A stretch of DNA of 35,019 bases. It comes from Fidelibacterota bacterium. GTDB taxonomy: Bacteria > Fidelibacterota > UBA2242 > JAOZSR01. Every line of letters starts with the position of its first letter. Position 1 is the first letter of the stretch. Position numbers and translations under genes: made by a program. Below, in pieces: positions 1-8,488 of this stretch. The stretch is from positions 1 through 35,019 of the forward strand of contig JAOZSR010000029.1 of the NCBI GenBank assembly GCA_029939575.1. The letters are read 5' to 3'. A model generated the notes under the pieces. It made no database searches and was not told where the DNA came from. It saw nothing but the letters and a program-made list of their open reading frames with translations.

Positions 1-52
1 GCTGGTAAATTTAAGAAGCCTTGGTTTTACCACTCACTATAGGCCATAATAT

Positions 53-2359
53 TTATTTGTCTCTGCTGTAAGAGTAGGGAATATTATCTGGGTCATTTCC
101 CCATTTTTTATTTGGTGTGTTTCCCAGGTTAAATATAAACTCACCACCCTTTTGGATATCTTCGAACCTGATATAGTTATTACTATAATTATTTCCATTT
201 AAACTGGTGGATTGAATGTAGTAATTCTTTGTAGAATTATTTTTAGAGGTTATTGTAAACTTATTTCCATTTTGCAGCGTTATTGTTGCTTTATCAAATA
301 GGGGAGAACCGATTACATATTGATTAATTCCCGGAGTTACAGGGTAAAATCCTAAGGAACTGAATACATACCAGGCTGATGTTTGTCCATTGTCTTCATC
401 GCCACAATATCCGTCAGGTGTTGCGAAATACAATTTTGTGAGAACTTCCCGGATTCGTTTTTGAGTTTTATAAGGTACTCCGGCATAGTTATAAAGATAG
501 ATCATATGTTGTATGGGCTGATTACCATGAGCATAATTTCCCATATTTGTAATCTGCATTTCCCGGATTTCATGGATCACTTTTCCATAGTAAGATTCAT
601 CAAAATCGGGTGGCATTTCAAATACATTATCAAGTTGAGCAATAAATTCCTTATTACCTCCCATCAAATCTATAAGTCCCTGCACATCATGAAATACTGA
701 CCAGGTATAGTGTAAACTGTTTCCCTCGGTAAATGCATCGCCCCATTTCAAAGGATTAAATGGTGATTGAAAACTACCATCTTCATTTCTTCCTCTCATT
801 AAGTTTGTTGAAGGATCGAATACATTCTTGTAATTCATGGATTGCTTATAGAATTGTTTGGCAATATCAGATTTTCCCAATTTTTCAGCCATTTTTGCAA
901 TATTAAAATCAGCGAAAGCATATTCCAAAGTACGAGCCGCATTTTCATTTATTCCAACATCATAAGGAATATATCCAAGTTTATTGTAATAATTTACACC
1001 TTCACGCCCCACTGATTCATAGGGTTTTCCTTCATCAGTAGCAGCATTTTTTAGCATGGCTTCAAGAAGAACTTCTATATCTTCTCTGTCTGTTAAAGAA
1101 CCTTTCATATAAGCGTCGGCAATATTGATAGCAGAATTAGAACCAATCATACAATTTCTATGTCCAGGGCTTGCCCATTCCGGCAACCATCCAGACTCTT
1201 TGTATGTATTTGCAAGACCTTTCATAATTTTACTATTCAGTTCGGGATACATCAGGTTAAAAAATGGAAAAACAGCTCTGAAAGTATCCCAAAACCCATT
1301 ATCAGTAAACATATATCCCGGTAAAACTTTTCCATTATAAGGACTGTAATGTACTACTTCATTATTTTCATTAAACTCAAAAAATTTTCTTGGGAATAAT
1401 AGCACGCGATATAAGCAGGAATAAAATGTTCTGATATTATCAAGGTTACTATCTTCAATTTTAATTCTGCTTAATTCCTTTTCCCAGGCATTTTTAGCAT
1501 TGTTTTTAGTGGTTTTAAATGTATCTTTTCCAATTTCTCTGGATAAATTCAGTTGAGCCTGCTCCGGAGAGATAAATGATGAAGCTACTTTGGCATGTAC
1601 AACTTCACCTCTTTTAGTTTTGAAGCCAATAATTGCACCTACATGATGGCCTTCACTACTTTTAGAATTTTTCTTAAGTTTCCAGTTATCTTTCCAGGTG
1701 TGAGTTATTTCAAAATCCTTATCAAATTCAGCTACAAAATAATTATGAAAATTTTCCGGAACGCCAGCTTTATAATTTCGGCAATAACCAATAATCTTTC
1801 GTTCTTCAGGAATAATTTTTACCATAGAACCTTTATTGAAACCATCTAAAATAATATAAGAAGATTGTGATTCAGGGAAAGTAAATTTAAACTGTGCAGC
1901 CCTCTCTGTAGGGGTTACTTCTGCAACGACATCGTAATCAGCCAAATAGACTTTATAATGATAAGGTTTTACAGTTTCTGCTTTATGTGAAAACCAGGAG
2001 CCTCTTTCATCTTCTTTATATTTTAACTCTCCTGTAACAGCCATTAATGAAAATGCAGCATAATCGTTTATCCAGGGACTGGGCTGATGAGTTTGTTTGA
2101 TTCCTCTTATTTTATTTTCATTGTATTTATAAGTCCAACCATCACCCATAGGTGATGTCATTGGTGTCCAGAAATTCATTCCCCAGGGTGTTGCAATTGC
2201 CGGATAAGTATTTCCATTTGAAAGGGAATACTTCGAATCAGTACCCATCAACGGATTTACATAATCAACTAATGAAATATCATTATTTTCTTTTGCCAAT
2301 CCAGAACCTGATAGACATAGAATAGATAATAATACAAATTTAACTTTTATAAATTTCAT
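53..2359 (-). CDS. GH92 family exo-alpha-mannosidase, secreted
   Basis: A 768-residue protein that should remove terminal alpha-linked mannose from glycans, a calcium-dependent reaction in family GH92. Residues 1-22 form a signal peptide ending GSGLA, so it acts in the periplasm or outside. Family landmarks are DNGFWDTFRA, EWASPGHRNCMIGSNSA, an EGNSLHYTW block with Glu545 in the place of the family's general acid, GNQPIQHMIYLYN, and an acidic GDEDNGQ cluster (Asp654-Glu655-Asp656) where the family has its general base, followed by the SAWYVFSSLGFYPVTPG signature. Length is normal for a single-module GH92. No lipobox or C-terminal sorting domain is seen. It lies downstream of, and parallel to, a GH3 glucosidase and a C69 dipeptidase, which fits glycoprotein use. 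A 260-base gap separates it from GH3, so it may have its own promoter. The family call is firm; the exact linkage is unknown. Confidence 0.95.
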   Translation of the reverse strand: MKFIKVKFVLLSILCLSGSGLAKENNDISLVDYVNPLMGTDSKYSLSNGNTYPAIATPWGMNFWTPMTSPMGDGWTYKYNENKIRGIKQTHQPSPWINDYAAFSLMAVTGELKYKEDERGSWFSHKAETVKPYHYKVYLADYDVVAEVTPTERAAQFKFTFPESQSSYIILDGFNKGSMVKIIPEERKIIGYCRNYKAGVPENFHNYFVAEFDKDFEITHTWKDNWKLKKNSKSSEGHHVGAIIGFKTKRGEVVHAKVASSFISPEQAQLNLSREIGKDTFKTTKNNAKNAWEKELSRIKIEDSNLDNIRTFYSCLYRVLLFPRKFFEFNENNEVVHYSPYNGKVLPGYMFTDNGFWDTFRAVFPFFNLMYPELNSKIMKGLANTYKESGWLPEWASPGHRNCMIGSNSAINIADAYMKGSLTDREDIEVLLEAMLKNAATDEGKPYESVGREGVNYYNKLGYIPYDVGINENAARTLEYAFADFNIAKMAEKLGKSDIAKQFYKQSMNYKNVFDPSTNLMRGRNEDGSFQSPFNPLKWGDAFTEGNSLHYTWSVFHDVQGLIDLMGGNKEFIAQLDNVFEMPPDFDESYYGKVIHEIREMQITNMGNYAHGNQPIQHMIYLYNYAGVPYKTQKRIREVLTKLYFATPDGYCGDEDNGQTSAWYVFSSLGFYPVTPGINQYVIGSPLFDKATITLQNGNKFTITSKNNSTKNYYIQSTSLNGNNYSNNYIRFEDIQKGGEFIFNLGNTPNKKWGNDPDNIPYSYSRDK

Positions 2360-2427
2360 TTTAGATCCTTTTATCTAAATGAGTCATAACTATATATCTG
2401 TGTAGATATTGCATGTAAAATCCCTAT

Positions 2428-2455
2428 TTTATAATTGAATTAATTTTTATATCAA
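2428..2455 (-). promoter_or_regulatory. possible sigma70-type promoter of the GH92 gene
   Basis: On the minus strand TTGATA (2450-2455) is followed after 16 bases by TATAAA (2428-2433). It lies about 70 bases upstream of the GH92 start, which has its own AAAGGA-type ribosome binding site. In DNA this AT-rich such pairs arise by chance, so this is only suggestive. Confidence 0.3.
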
Positions 2456-2619
2456 TTCTTATCAAACCTCTGTTTGCTGATTACATTATCATAAAAAATG
2501 AATTGTTACAACATATATTTTATTGTGACTACTCAGGTCATTTTTCACTCATAAAGGAGAATTCCTATTATCCGGTTTTGAGTAGTGGAAATGCAATAGG
2601 TGACCTAAATAGTTACATT

Positions 2620-5184
2620 TTATTTTACTTCAATAACCTGACTTAGTTTAATATCTTCAGAAGATGAACCGATCATGAATTCAAATGCACCAGGTTCAAG
2701 ATTCCAATTATTAATCGAAGTGTCCCAATATTGGAGTTGATCTTTTTTTACCTTGAATGTCACGGTTTCTGATTTTCCTTTTTTCAGAGAAATTCTCTTG
2801 AAATCAACCAATTGTTTGTTGGGACGTTTCAAAGAAGACTCAAGATCAGTGCAATAAAGTTGGACAACTTCATCACCTTTGGTTTTACCTGTGTTTTTAA
2901 TTTTTACAGATACTGAAATTTCATCATCTGAATAATAAACCGACATCTTGCTGTATTTGAATGTTGTATAGCTCAGGCCATATCCGAATGGATAAAGTGG
3001 TTTACCTTCAAAATACATATAAGTTCGGCCTTTATAAATATCATAGTCATCAAAAGCCGGTAAGTCATTTATTGATTTGTAAAATGTAAAAGGAAGTCTG
3101 CCACCGGGATTGTAGTCTCCAAAGAGGACATCAGCAATAGCTGTTCCACCACTTTCACCGGGATACCAGGCTTCTACAATTGCAGGAATATTTGCATCTA
3201 TCCAGTTAATTGACATTGCACTTCCGGCAATTAGAACCACGACAATGTTTTTATTCTCTTTATATATTTCTTTCAGGTAATTTACCTGCTCTTTTGGAAG
3301 ATCGATAGTTGTTCTATCAAGACCTTCTCTTTCAGTATTTTTGTTGATACCCATTATTGCCAGAACATAATCACTTTCTTTGGCAGCTTTTTTATCTGCA
3401 GCAAACAGATCTGATTCGGTCTCACCGGGAACCTGCCAGAATAATTGACAAATTTCATCATCTCTGTTTACAAAATATTCAAGTTTAACAGCATATTTCT
3501 GTCCGGCTTCCATCTTATATTCAAACTTATCGGTAGTTTCACCACGACCATACCATTCATCAATTTTCAGATTATCATCAATCCAAAATTTGATTCCATC
3601 AGATGATGTGATGGCAATTTTATAGGAGCCTGATATACGAGGTGTAATATAGCCTGTCCATCTGATAGACATAGGTGCATCTGATATTACCGGATCTGGT
3701 GGCTGGCTGACAGCATCATAGTTAACCATATTATCAACTCTGGTTTTAGGTGTGCCTTCCAGTTTCATGTTGTCAAAATATTCAGCATAAAGTCCTGTTT
3801 CCTCTGATTTATCATTACTTAAAAAATCAGTTTCGATTAGACTAAACTCCTTTGATGTTGTTTTCCATTTAACATGAGTAATTTCAGTTTTATTACCAAC
3901 TTTGTTTTTTATTCCTTCCAGAACAGAAACTGCTTTAATAACTGGTTTACCACTATAATCTCCAAAGACGATATTGGCTGCATTTGGTCCAAGTACAGCT
4001 AGTTTTTTAATTTTTCCCCTTTTTAATGGAAGAGTTTTTTTAATATTTTTTAGAAGAACAATTGATTCTCTTGCTGTTTCCAATGCAATGGCTTGATGCT
4101 TTTTTGAACCAATTACATCGGGAGAAATTTTTGAATAAGGATTGTTTTCAGCAGGGTCAAAAATTCCTAGCTTGAAGCGAGAATCCAGAACTCTGTAAGC
4201 AGCTTGATTAATTGTAGATTCTTCAACTAATCCATCTTCATAAGCCTGTAACAGAAAATTTTTATAAATATAATCTCCACATTCCAAATCAAGTCCGGCT
4301 TTTATAGCCATTTCTGCAGCTTCTACTTCTGTACCTGCATAATGGTGGTTCCTCATCAAAGCATGAATTGCACCACAATCACTAACGACATATCCTTCAA
4401 ATCCCCATTCATCACGCAAAAGGTCATTAAGCAGCCATTTGTCTGCTGTACAAGGGACACCATTAATTGCATTATAGGCGCTCATAATTGATTGGGCTTT
4501 ACCTTCTCTGATACAGGTTTCAAATCCTTTTAAGTAATATTCTCTTAAAGCTCGATCTGAGATTACGGCATTACATTCGAAACGGTTATGTTCCTCATTA
4601 TTAGCTGCAAAATGTTTGGGTGTTGAAACCACTTTCAAATATTTTTCATCATCTCCCTGTAAACCTTTTACAAAAGAAACTCCGATTCTACTGGTGAGAA
4701 ATGGATCTTCACCATAAGTCTCAGGTGTACGACCCCATCTTGGATCCCTGGCCATATTTACTGTTGGAGACCAAAATGTCAATACATCACTGAAGGGACT
4801 GATCTGGTCTTTTCCCTGGTTGTAAAAATTCCATTTTGCTCTTGCTTCATCGGAAATGACAGTACCAACTTTTTGAATAAGCTCTGGATTCCAGGTGGCA
4901 GCCAGTGCTATTGCCTGTGGAAATACAGTAAAACGTCCGGGTCTCACAACACCATGTAATGCTTCATTACCATGATAATATTTTTCTATTTCTAATCTAG
5001 GTATTTCTACACTGGTGGCAAGTAACAATGAAATTTTTTCTTCCAATGTTAATCTTCTTAAAAGATCATTAATTCTTTGTTCTTTTGATAAATCAGGATT
5101 TCGAAAAGGTAAATCTGATTGTGCCACTAATAAACTAGTAGTTAATAATAAAATTAAACTGATAAAATACTTTGCTTTAAACAT
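2620..5184 (-). CDS. GH3 beta-glucosidase-type hydrolase with inserted PA14 domain, secreted
   Basis: An 854-residue glycoside hydrolase of family 3, expected to release non-reducing-end beta-linked sugars (glucose or xylose) by a retaining mechanism. Residues 1-21 are a signal peptide (ends LLVAQ). The (beta/alpha)8 domain carries KHFAANNEEHNR and VSDCGAI, whose Asp269 is the nucleophile position. A PA14 domain, starting at GLYAEYF near residue 464 and ending around 585, is inserted in the C-terminal alpha/beta sandwich; in characterised GH3 enzymes this insert helps bind sugar near the active site. The sandwich resumes with AGSAMSINWIDANIPAIVEA and YPFGYGLSYT, and an Fn3-like domain closes the protein (about 745-850). 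An AAAGGA site six bases before the ATG supports the start. A promoter with a perfect palindrome lies just upstream, suggesting repressor control. Family and architecture are firm; substrate is not determinable. Confidence 0.95.
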   Translation of the reverse strand: MFKAKYFISLILLLTTSLLVAQSDLPFRNPDLSKEQRINDLLRRLTLEEKISLLLATSVEIPRLEIEKYYHGNEALHGVVRPGRFTVFPQAIALAATWNPELIQKVGTVISDEARAKWNFYNQGKDQISPFSDVLTFWSPTVNMARDPRWGRTPETYGEDPFLTSRIGVSFVKGLQGDDEKYLKVVSTPKHFAANNEEHNRFECNAVISDRALREYYLKGFETCIREGKAQSIMSAYNAINGVPCTADKWLLNDLLRDEWGFEGYVVSDCGAIHALMRNHHYAGTEVEAAEMAIKAGLDLECGDYIYKNFLLQAYEDGLVEESTINQAAYRVLDSRFKLGIFDPAENNPYSKISPDVIGSKKHQAIALETARESIVLLKNIKKTLPLKRGKIKKLAVLGPNAANIVFGDYSGKPVIKAVSVLEGIKNKVGNKTEITHVKWKTTSKEFSLIETDFLSNDKSEETGLYAEYFDNMKLEGTPKTRVDNMVNYDAVSQPPDPVISDAPMSIRWTGYITPRISGSYKIAITSSDGIKFWIDDNLKIDEWYGRGETTDKFEYKMEAGQKYAVKLEYFVNRDDEICQLFWQVPGETESDLFAADKKAAKESDYVLAIMGINKNTEREGLDRTTIDLPKEQVNYLKEIYKENKNIVVVLIAGSAMSINWIDANIPAIVEAWYPGESGGTAIADVLFGDYNPGGRLPFTFYKSINDLPAFDDYDIYKGRTYMYFEGKPLYPFGYGLSYTTFKYSKMSVYYSDDEISVSVKIKNTGKTKGDEVVQLYCTDLESSLKRPNKQLVDFKRISLKKGKSETVTFKVKKDQLQYWDTSINNWNLEPGAFEFMIGSSSEDIKLSQVIEVK

Positions 5185-5225
5185 GTGTTGTCCTTTTATT
5201 TTTTTATTCTTATTTATGGTTGAAA

Positions 5226-5254
5226 ATATTAGTGTAAATTTTACACTAATGCAA
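5226..5254 (-). promoter_or_regulatory. GH3 promoter with palindromic operator in the spacer
   Basis: On the minus strand a -35 box TTGCAT (5249-5254) and a -10 box TAATAT (5226-5231) are exactly 17 bases apart. A perfect palindrome with 11-base arms and a 1-base centre (ATTAGTGTAAA, 5228-5238; TTTACACTAAT, 5240-5250) fills the spacer and touches both boxes. This is the classic place for a dimeric repressor to block RNA polymerase. The 5' leader would be about 35 bases and contains the AAAGGA ribosome binding site. The regulator is not in the window. Confidence 0.65.
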
Positions 5255-5321
5255 GTAGATAATTTTTTTTGTTATAAATCTGCTCCTATTTATAATTACT
5301 CGGGTTCGTCGCTATCATCTA

Positions 5322-6767
5322 CTATTTATGAAATGTTTTTAAAAGATCCAGGTTTTTCCGGGAGTATTTAGATGCTATCTTAATTGCTTTAGCAGGTTTT
5401 TCTTTACTTAATTTTTTCATTTTATCCAGAAATCCGGCATGTTTATTAAACATTTTCTTTTCTAAAATCCCTATCTCTTTTTTAATCCTATCAATTTCTC
5501 CATAATAATTTTCATCAATTTTAAAATTTTTCTCAGTTATTGAGAAAAAGGCATGGGTAGCCATATTTTGCCTGATTTCAGAAGGTTCAATTGAAAAATG
5601 ATTTTCAATTGCTGATTTATAATCCCCATAATGAAAATCATCGGGAAATTTATTTATACTATAAAATATCGGAACAAAGGGATTAGCACAAGGATGGGTT
5701 GATGAATACCAGAGAACATTTCCAATATCCTTTGGCATTTTGCTGTTAAGTTGTGCAATAAAGCCATATTGCGTTGATTGAGTACATATTGTCCCGTTTT
5801 TTTGCTCATGTATTGTTTTTGAAAAATCCTTATTTTCCAGACTCGTTCCTTCATAATGATATCGCAAAACCCGTGTTAAATCGGACACACTGATTTTTTT
5901 AGACGGAGTAATTAAAAAGGGAAAATTATCATCCAGTTCAAATTTTCCCTTTGCCAACAATTTAAATCCACCCCATTTTCTTTGGATATTATTTGGATGT
6001 TCCAGCGATGTTTTTCTGCCATAAACCTGACGAAAATCAAACTCTCCATCTTCGTTAGGTGAATACCAACCCTTTTTAATGGCAATTTTTATTAAATTCG
6101 GCGAACTGAGAAAATTAATTGTATCTTTCAAGTCAATATTTTGAATTGTATAATAGTTTGGCAATACCATAATTTTATCATCCGGAACTCGTTGGGCAAT
6201 CCAGTTTTTACCCATAACAACAGACAAAACCCAGGCTTCATTTGGATCTGCAATACAGTACGTGCGTCCCGAGTGATTATAACCAAACTCTTCAATCAAT
6301 TTCCCGGCTATCTGAACCGCTTCGCGAGATGTTTTCGCTCTTTCCGCCATAATACGGCGAAGCCAATAGCCAATTCCACCATTTTTTAAGCTAGCAGTTT
6401 TCTCTTTCGATGGGCAGCTGTTGGAAGCAATTGTAACTCCATATTCATTCAAATAACTATCAGAAAAATTCATTCCGGGCATATTAAGCCAGATATAACT
6501 ACAGGTTGTGGGAACCTGCGGAATTCTACCACCATTTTTCAGAATCACCACTTCATCAGCTTTGTGATTTATTCGTGGAACTTTATACATATTAACTATT
6601 TGGTCTCCGTAATCATCTTCATTGTGAGCAAACATTACAGAACCATCCACAGTACAATCCTTGCCAACTAAAACCGAATAACAATTGAATTCATGATTTG
6701 ATTGAGCTGATAATAATTGAATAACCAAAAAAACAATACTAAATATAATTTTTTTCAAATGTCTCAT
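5322..6767 (-). CDS. C69-family (PepD-like) dipeptidase, secreted
   Basis: A 481-residue N-terminal-nucleophile hydrolase of peptidase family C69, which cleaves dipeptides and, in some members, other amide bonds. After a signal peptide ending LLSAQ, mature-region Cys29 (FNCYSVLVGKDCTVDGS) is the predicted nucleophile, exposed by processing of a short leader. Further family blocks are FAHNEDD, WLNMPGMNFSDSYLNEYGV and SNSCPS. The first in-frame ATG, at 6791, has no ribosome binding site. The ATG at 6767 follows GGGAG with an 8-base gap and begins the hydrophobic signal, so it is preferred. The gene is upstream of and parallel to the GH3 and GH92 genes, 137 bases from GH3. A secreted dipeptidase beside glycosidases suggests consumption of glycoprotein debris. 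The family call is strong; the natural substrate is unknown. Confidence 0.87.
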   Translation of the reverse strand: MRHLKKIIFSIVFLVIQLLSAQSNHEFNCYSVLVGKDCTVDGSVMFAHNEDDYGDQIVNMYKVPRINHKADEVVILKNGGRIPQVPTTCSYIWLNMPGMNFSDSYLNEYGVTIASNSCPSKEKTASLKNGGIGYWLRRIMAERAKTSREAVQIAGKLIEEFGYNHSGRTYCIADPNEAWVLSVVMGKNWIAQRVPDDKIMVLPNYYTIQNIDLKDTINFLSSPNLIKIAIKKGWYSPNEDGEFDFRQVYGRKTSLEHPNNIQRKWGGFKLLAKGKFELDDNFPFLITPSKKISVSDLTRVLRYHYEGTSLENKDFSKTIHEQKNGTICTQSTQYGFIAQLNSKMPKDIGNVLWYSSTHPCANPFVPIFYSINKFPDDFHYGDYKSAIENHFSIEPSEIRQNMATHAFFSITEKNFKIDENYYGEIDRIKKEIGILEKKMFNKHAGFLDKMKKLSKEKPAKAIKIASKYSRKNLDLLKTFHK

Positions 6768-6806
6768 AATCAGATCTCCCAGCATTTTCATTTATTGAAG
6801 TTAACA

Positions 6807-6829
6807 ATTTTTTGAATTTTTCAAAAAAT
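6807..6829. promoter_or_regulatory. inverted repeat between divergent dipeptidase and lsrG-like genes
   Basis: Perfect 10-base arms ATTTTTTGAA (6807-6816) and TTCAAAAAAT (6820-6829) around TTT. It lies 40 bases before the dipeptidase start in the divergent intergenic region. It could be an operator or only AT-rich DNA; it is too AT-rich and badly placed for a terminator. Confidence 0.3.
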
Positions 6830-6924
6830 GAAATTTGCTTTGTAGTCAGAATCTTATTTCAGATATATTTCTACAGATACTTGGATCATTTCTAAAAATA
6901 TTTGGATGTAATGGCATATATCAC

Positions 6925-6953
6925 TTGAAAAAACAATATTAATCTGATATACT
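6925..6953 (+). promoter_or_regulatory. sigma70-type promoter of the lsrG-like/alcohol dehydrogenase pair
   Basis: TTGAAA (6925-6930), a 17-base spacer and TATACT (6948-6953). Predicted transcription starts near 6960, about 35 bases before the ATG at 6995, with AGGAGG in between. Spacing and both boxes are close to consensus. Confidence 0.6.
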
Positions 6954-6994
6954 TATAGGGAAAAGTTCTGCAAAATATGACAAGGAGGATTGCT

Positions 6995-7291
6995 ATGATA
7001 GTTACAACAGTTTTTATAAATGTTAAAAAAGAATATGTTGAAGATTTTATTAAAATCAGCCGGGAAAATCATCTTGGTTCAATTCAGGAAAAAGGAAATT
7101 TTAGATTTGATATTTTACAAGATCCAAATGATCGGACTAAATTCATGTTTTATGAAGCCTATAATACTATGGAAGATGTAGCCCTTCATAAAGAAACATC
7201 TCATTATAAAAAATGGAAAGAAACAGTTGCCGGTTGGATGGCATCAGACCGTACAAAAAGCAATTACAATATTCTTATGCCAACAGAATAG
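6995..7291 (+). CDS. lsrG: LsrG-like phospho-AI-2 isomerase / ABM-domain protein
   Basis: A 98-residue protein of the antibiotic-biosynthesis-monooxygenase fold. It is strikingly like LsrG, which converts phosphorylated 4,5-dihydroxypentanedione derivatives during breakdown of the quorum signal AI-2. Shared blocks are NHLGSIQEKGNFRFDILQD, FYEAY, LHKETSHYKKW and a C-terminal NILMP, with nearly identical length. An in-frame ATG at 6977 lacks a ribosome binding site; the ATG at 6995 follows a full AGGAGG by six bases and is chosen. The gene is co-transcribed with an iron-type alcohol dehydrogenase nine bases downstream, from a good promoter. None of the other lsr genes (kinase LsrK, thiolase LsrF, transporter, repressor LsrR) is in the window. 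The physiological substrate may therefore be another ketose phosphate, or the protein may be a quinol monooxygenase-like relative. Confidence 0.78.
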   Translation: MIVTTVFINVKKEYVEDFIKISRENHLGSIQEKGNFRFDILQDPNDRTKFMFYEAYNTMEDVALHKETSHYKKWKETVAGWMASDRTKSNYNILMPTE

Positions 7292-7300
7292 GAATTATAT

Positions 7301-8452
7301 ATGAATTTTAATTTTACAACTATCCCCAAAATATATTTCGGAAACAGACGAATCGAAATTTTGCCGGAAATAATAAAAAATTATGGAAAAAAACTTCTTA
7401 TTGTAACCGGTTCGTCATTTATCAGGAAAACAGACAAATTAGATTTTTTGACAAAAACAATCTCTGCAAAAAATATAGAATCACATATATTAATAGTTAA
7501 AGGTGAACCATCGCCCTCGACTATAGATGATGCTGTTATAAAATATAAAAACACTGATGTGGTGGTTGCTATTGGTGGTGGAAGTGTTATCGATACCGGC
7601 AAAGCAATCTCTGCGATGTTGCCTCAAAATCAAAATGTAATAAACTTTCTGGAAGGAATAGGAGACGAAAAACATAATGGAATTAAAATACCCTTTATTG
7701 CATTGCCAACTACTTCTGGTACAGGAAGCGAGGCCACAAAAAATGCTGTTTTAAGTATAATTGGGCAAAAGGGATTCAAAAAATCACTACGCCATGATAA
7801 TTTTGTGCCGAATATTGCGATTATTGATCCGGAATTGACCAGTTCCTGCCCTTTTGAAGTTACAGTAAATTGTGGCATGGATACTTTTGCCCAGTTATTA
7901 GGCTCCTATGTTTCCACTCAAGCAAATCCAATGACTGATGCTCTTGCATTAGATGGTATCACCCGTTTTTGCAATAATTTTGATAAAGTTTGTACAGATC
8001 CGGACAATATTGAAACAAGAGCAGAATTGGCTTATGCATCTTTACTTTCGGGGATTACTCTGGCAAATGCCGGACTTGGAATTGTACATGGGTTTGCTTC
8101 GTCTATAGGAGGATTTTTTGATATTCCCCACGGAGTTATCTGCGGTAGTTTATTGGCCGCTGCAACCGAAATTAATATTTTGGAGTTACGTAAATCTTGC
8201 AATTCATCTGCAGCCTTGAAAAAATATGCAAAAGTTGGTCAAATATTAGATCCAGGTGCAGATTCCACAGAATCAAAATATAATACCTTGATTAACACTC
8301 TTTATAATTGGTCTGAAAAATATAAAATCCCATCTTTAAAAGAGTTTGGTATTAAGCATAATGATTTTTTTAGAATAATAAAAAATACAGGGCAAAAAAA
8401 TAATCCAGTAAATTTAAACGATGAACAATTAGAAAAAATACTTAGAAAATAA
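7301..8452 (+). CDS. iron-type (group III) alcohol dehydrogenase
   Basis: A 383-residue NAD(P)-dependent dehydrogenase of the Fe-ADH family, interconverting alcohols with aldehydes or ketones in the cytoplasm. The dinucleotide-binding segment GGGSVIDTGKA (92-101) and the PTTSGTGSEAT block (136-146) are intact. The usual metal ligands are Asp-x3-His-...-His-...-His. Here Asp194, His263 (VHG) and His277 (PHG) are present, but the second ligand is Gln198 (GMDTFAQLL), a variation that some family clades share. The gene follows the LsrG-like gene by nine bases and converges with the VWA gene, ending 36 bases away with no obvious terminator. The tight pairing suggests the dehydrogenase reduces or oxidises the product of the LsrG-like enzyme. 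Family is firm; substrate is unknown. A maleylacetate-reductase-like role is the main alternative. Confidence 0.92.
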   Translation: MNFNFTTIPKIYFGNRRIEILPEIIKNYGKKLLIVTGSSFIRKTDKLDFLTKTISAKNIESHILIVKGEPSPSTIDDAVIKYKNTDVVVAIGGGSVIDTGKAISAMLPQNQNVINFLEGIGDEKHNGIKIPFIALPTTSGTGSEATKNAVLSIIGQKGFKKSLRHDNFVPNIAIIDPELTSSCPFEVTVNCGMDTFAQLLGSYVSTQANPMTDALALDGITRFCNNFDKVCTDPDNIETRAELAYASLLSGITLANAGLGIVHGFASSIGGFFDIPHGVICGSLLAAATEINILELRKSCNSSAALKKYAKVGQILDPGADSTESKYNTLINTLYNWSEKYKIPSLKEFGIKHNDFFRIIKNTGQKNNPVNLNDEQLEKILRK

Positions 8453-8488
8453 TAATTTTATTAAAGAAATTTCCTGTTTCAAATTTAA

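Noticed and set aside
1-52. Partial inverted repeat GGTAAA / TTTACC past the GH92 stop as a terminator
   Set aside because: Short arms, long loop and no T-run; the sequence is cut by the window edge.
2530-2605. Pairing segments (ACTACTCA / TGAGTAGT and AGGTCA / TGACCT) after the GH3 gene
   Set aside because: The arms are not nested in order and have no T-run, so neither terminator nor riboswitch can be supported.
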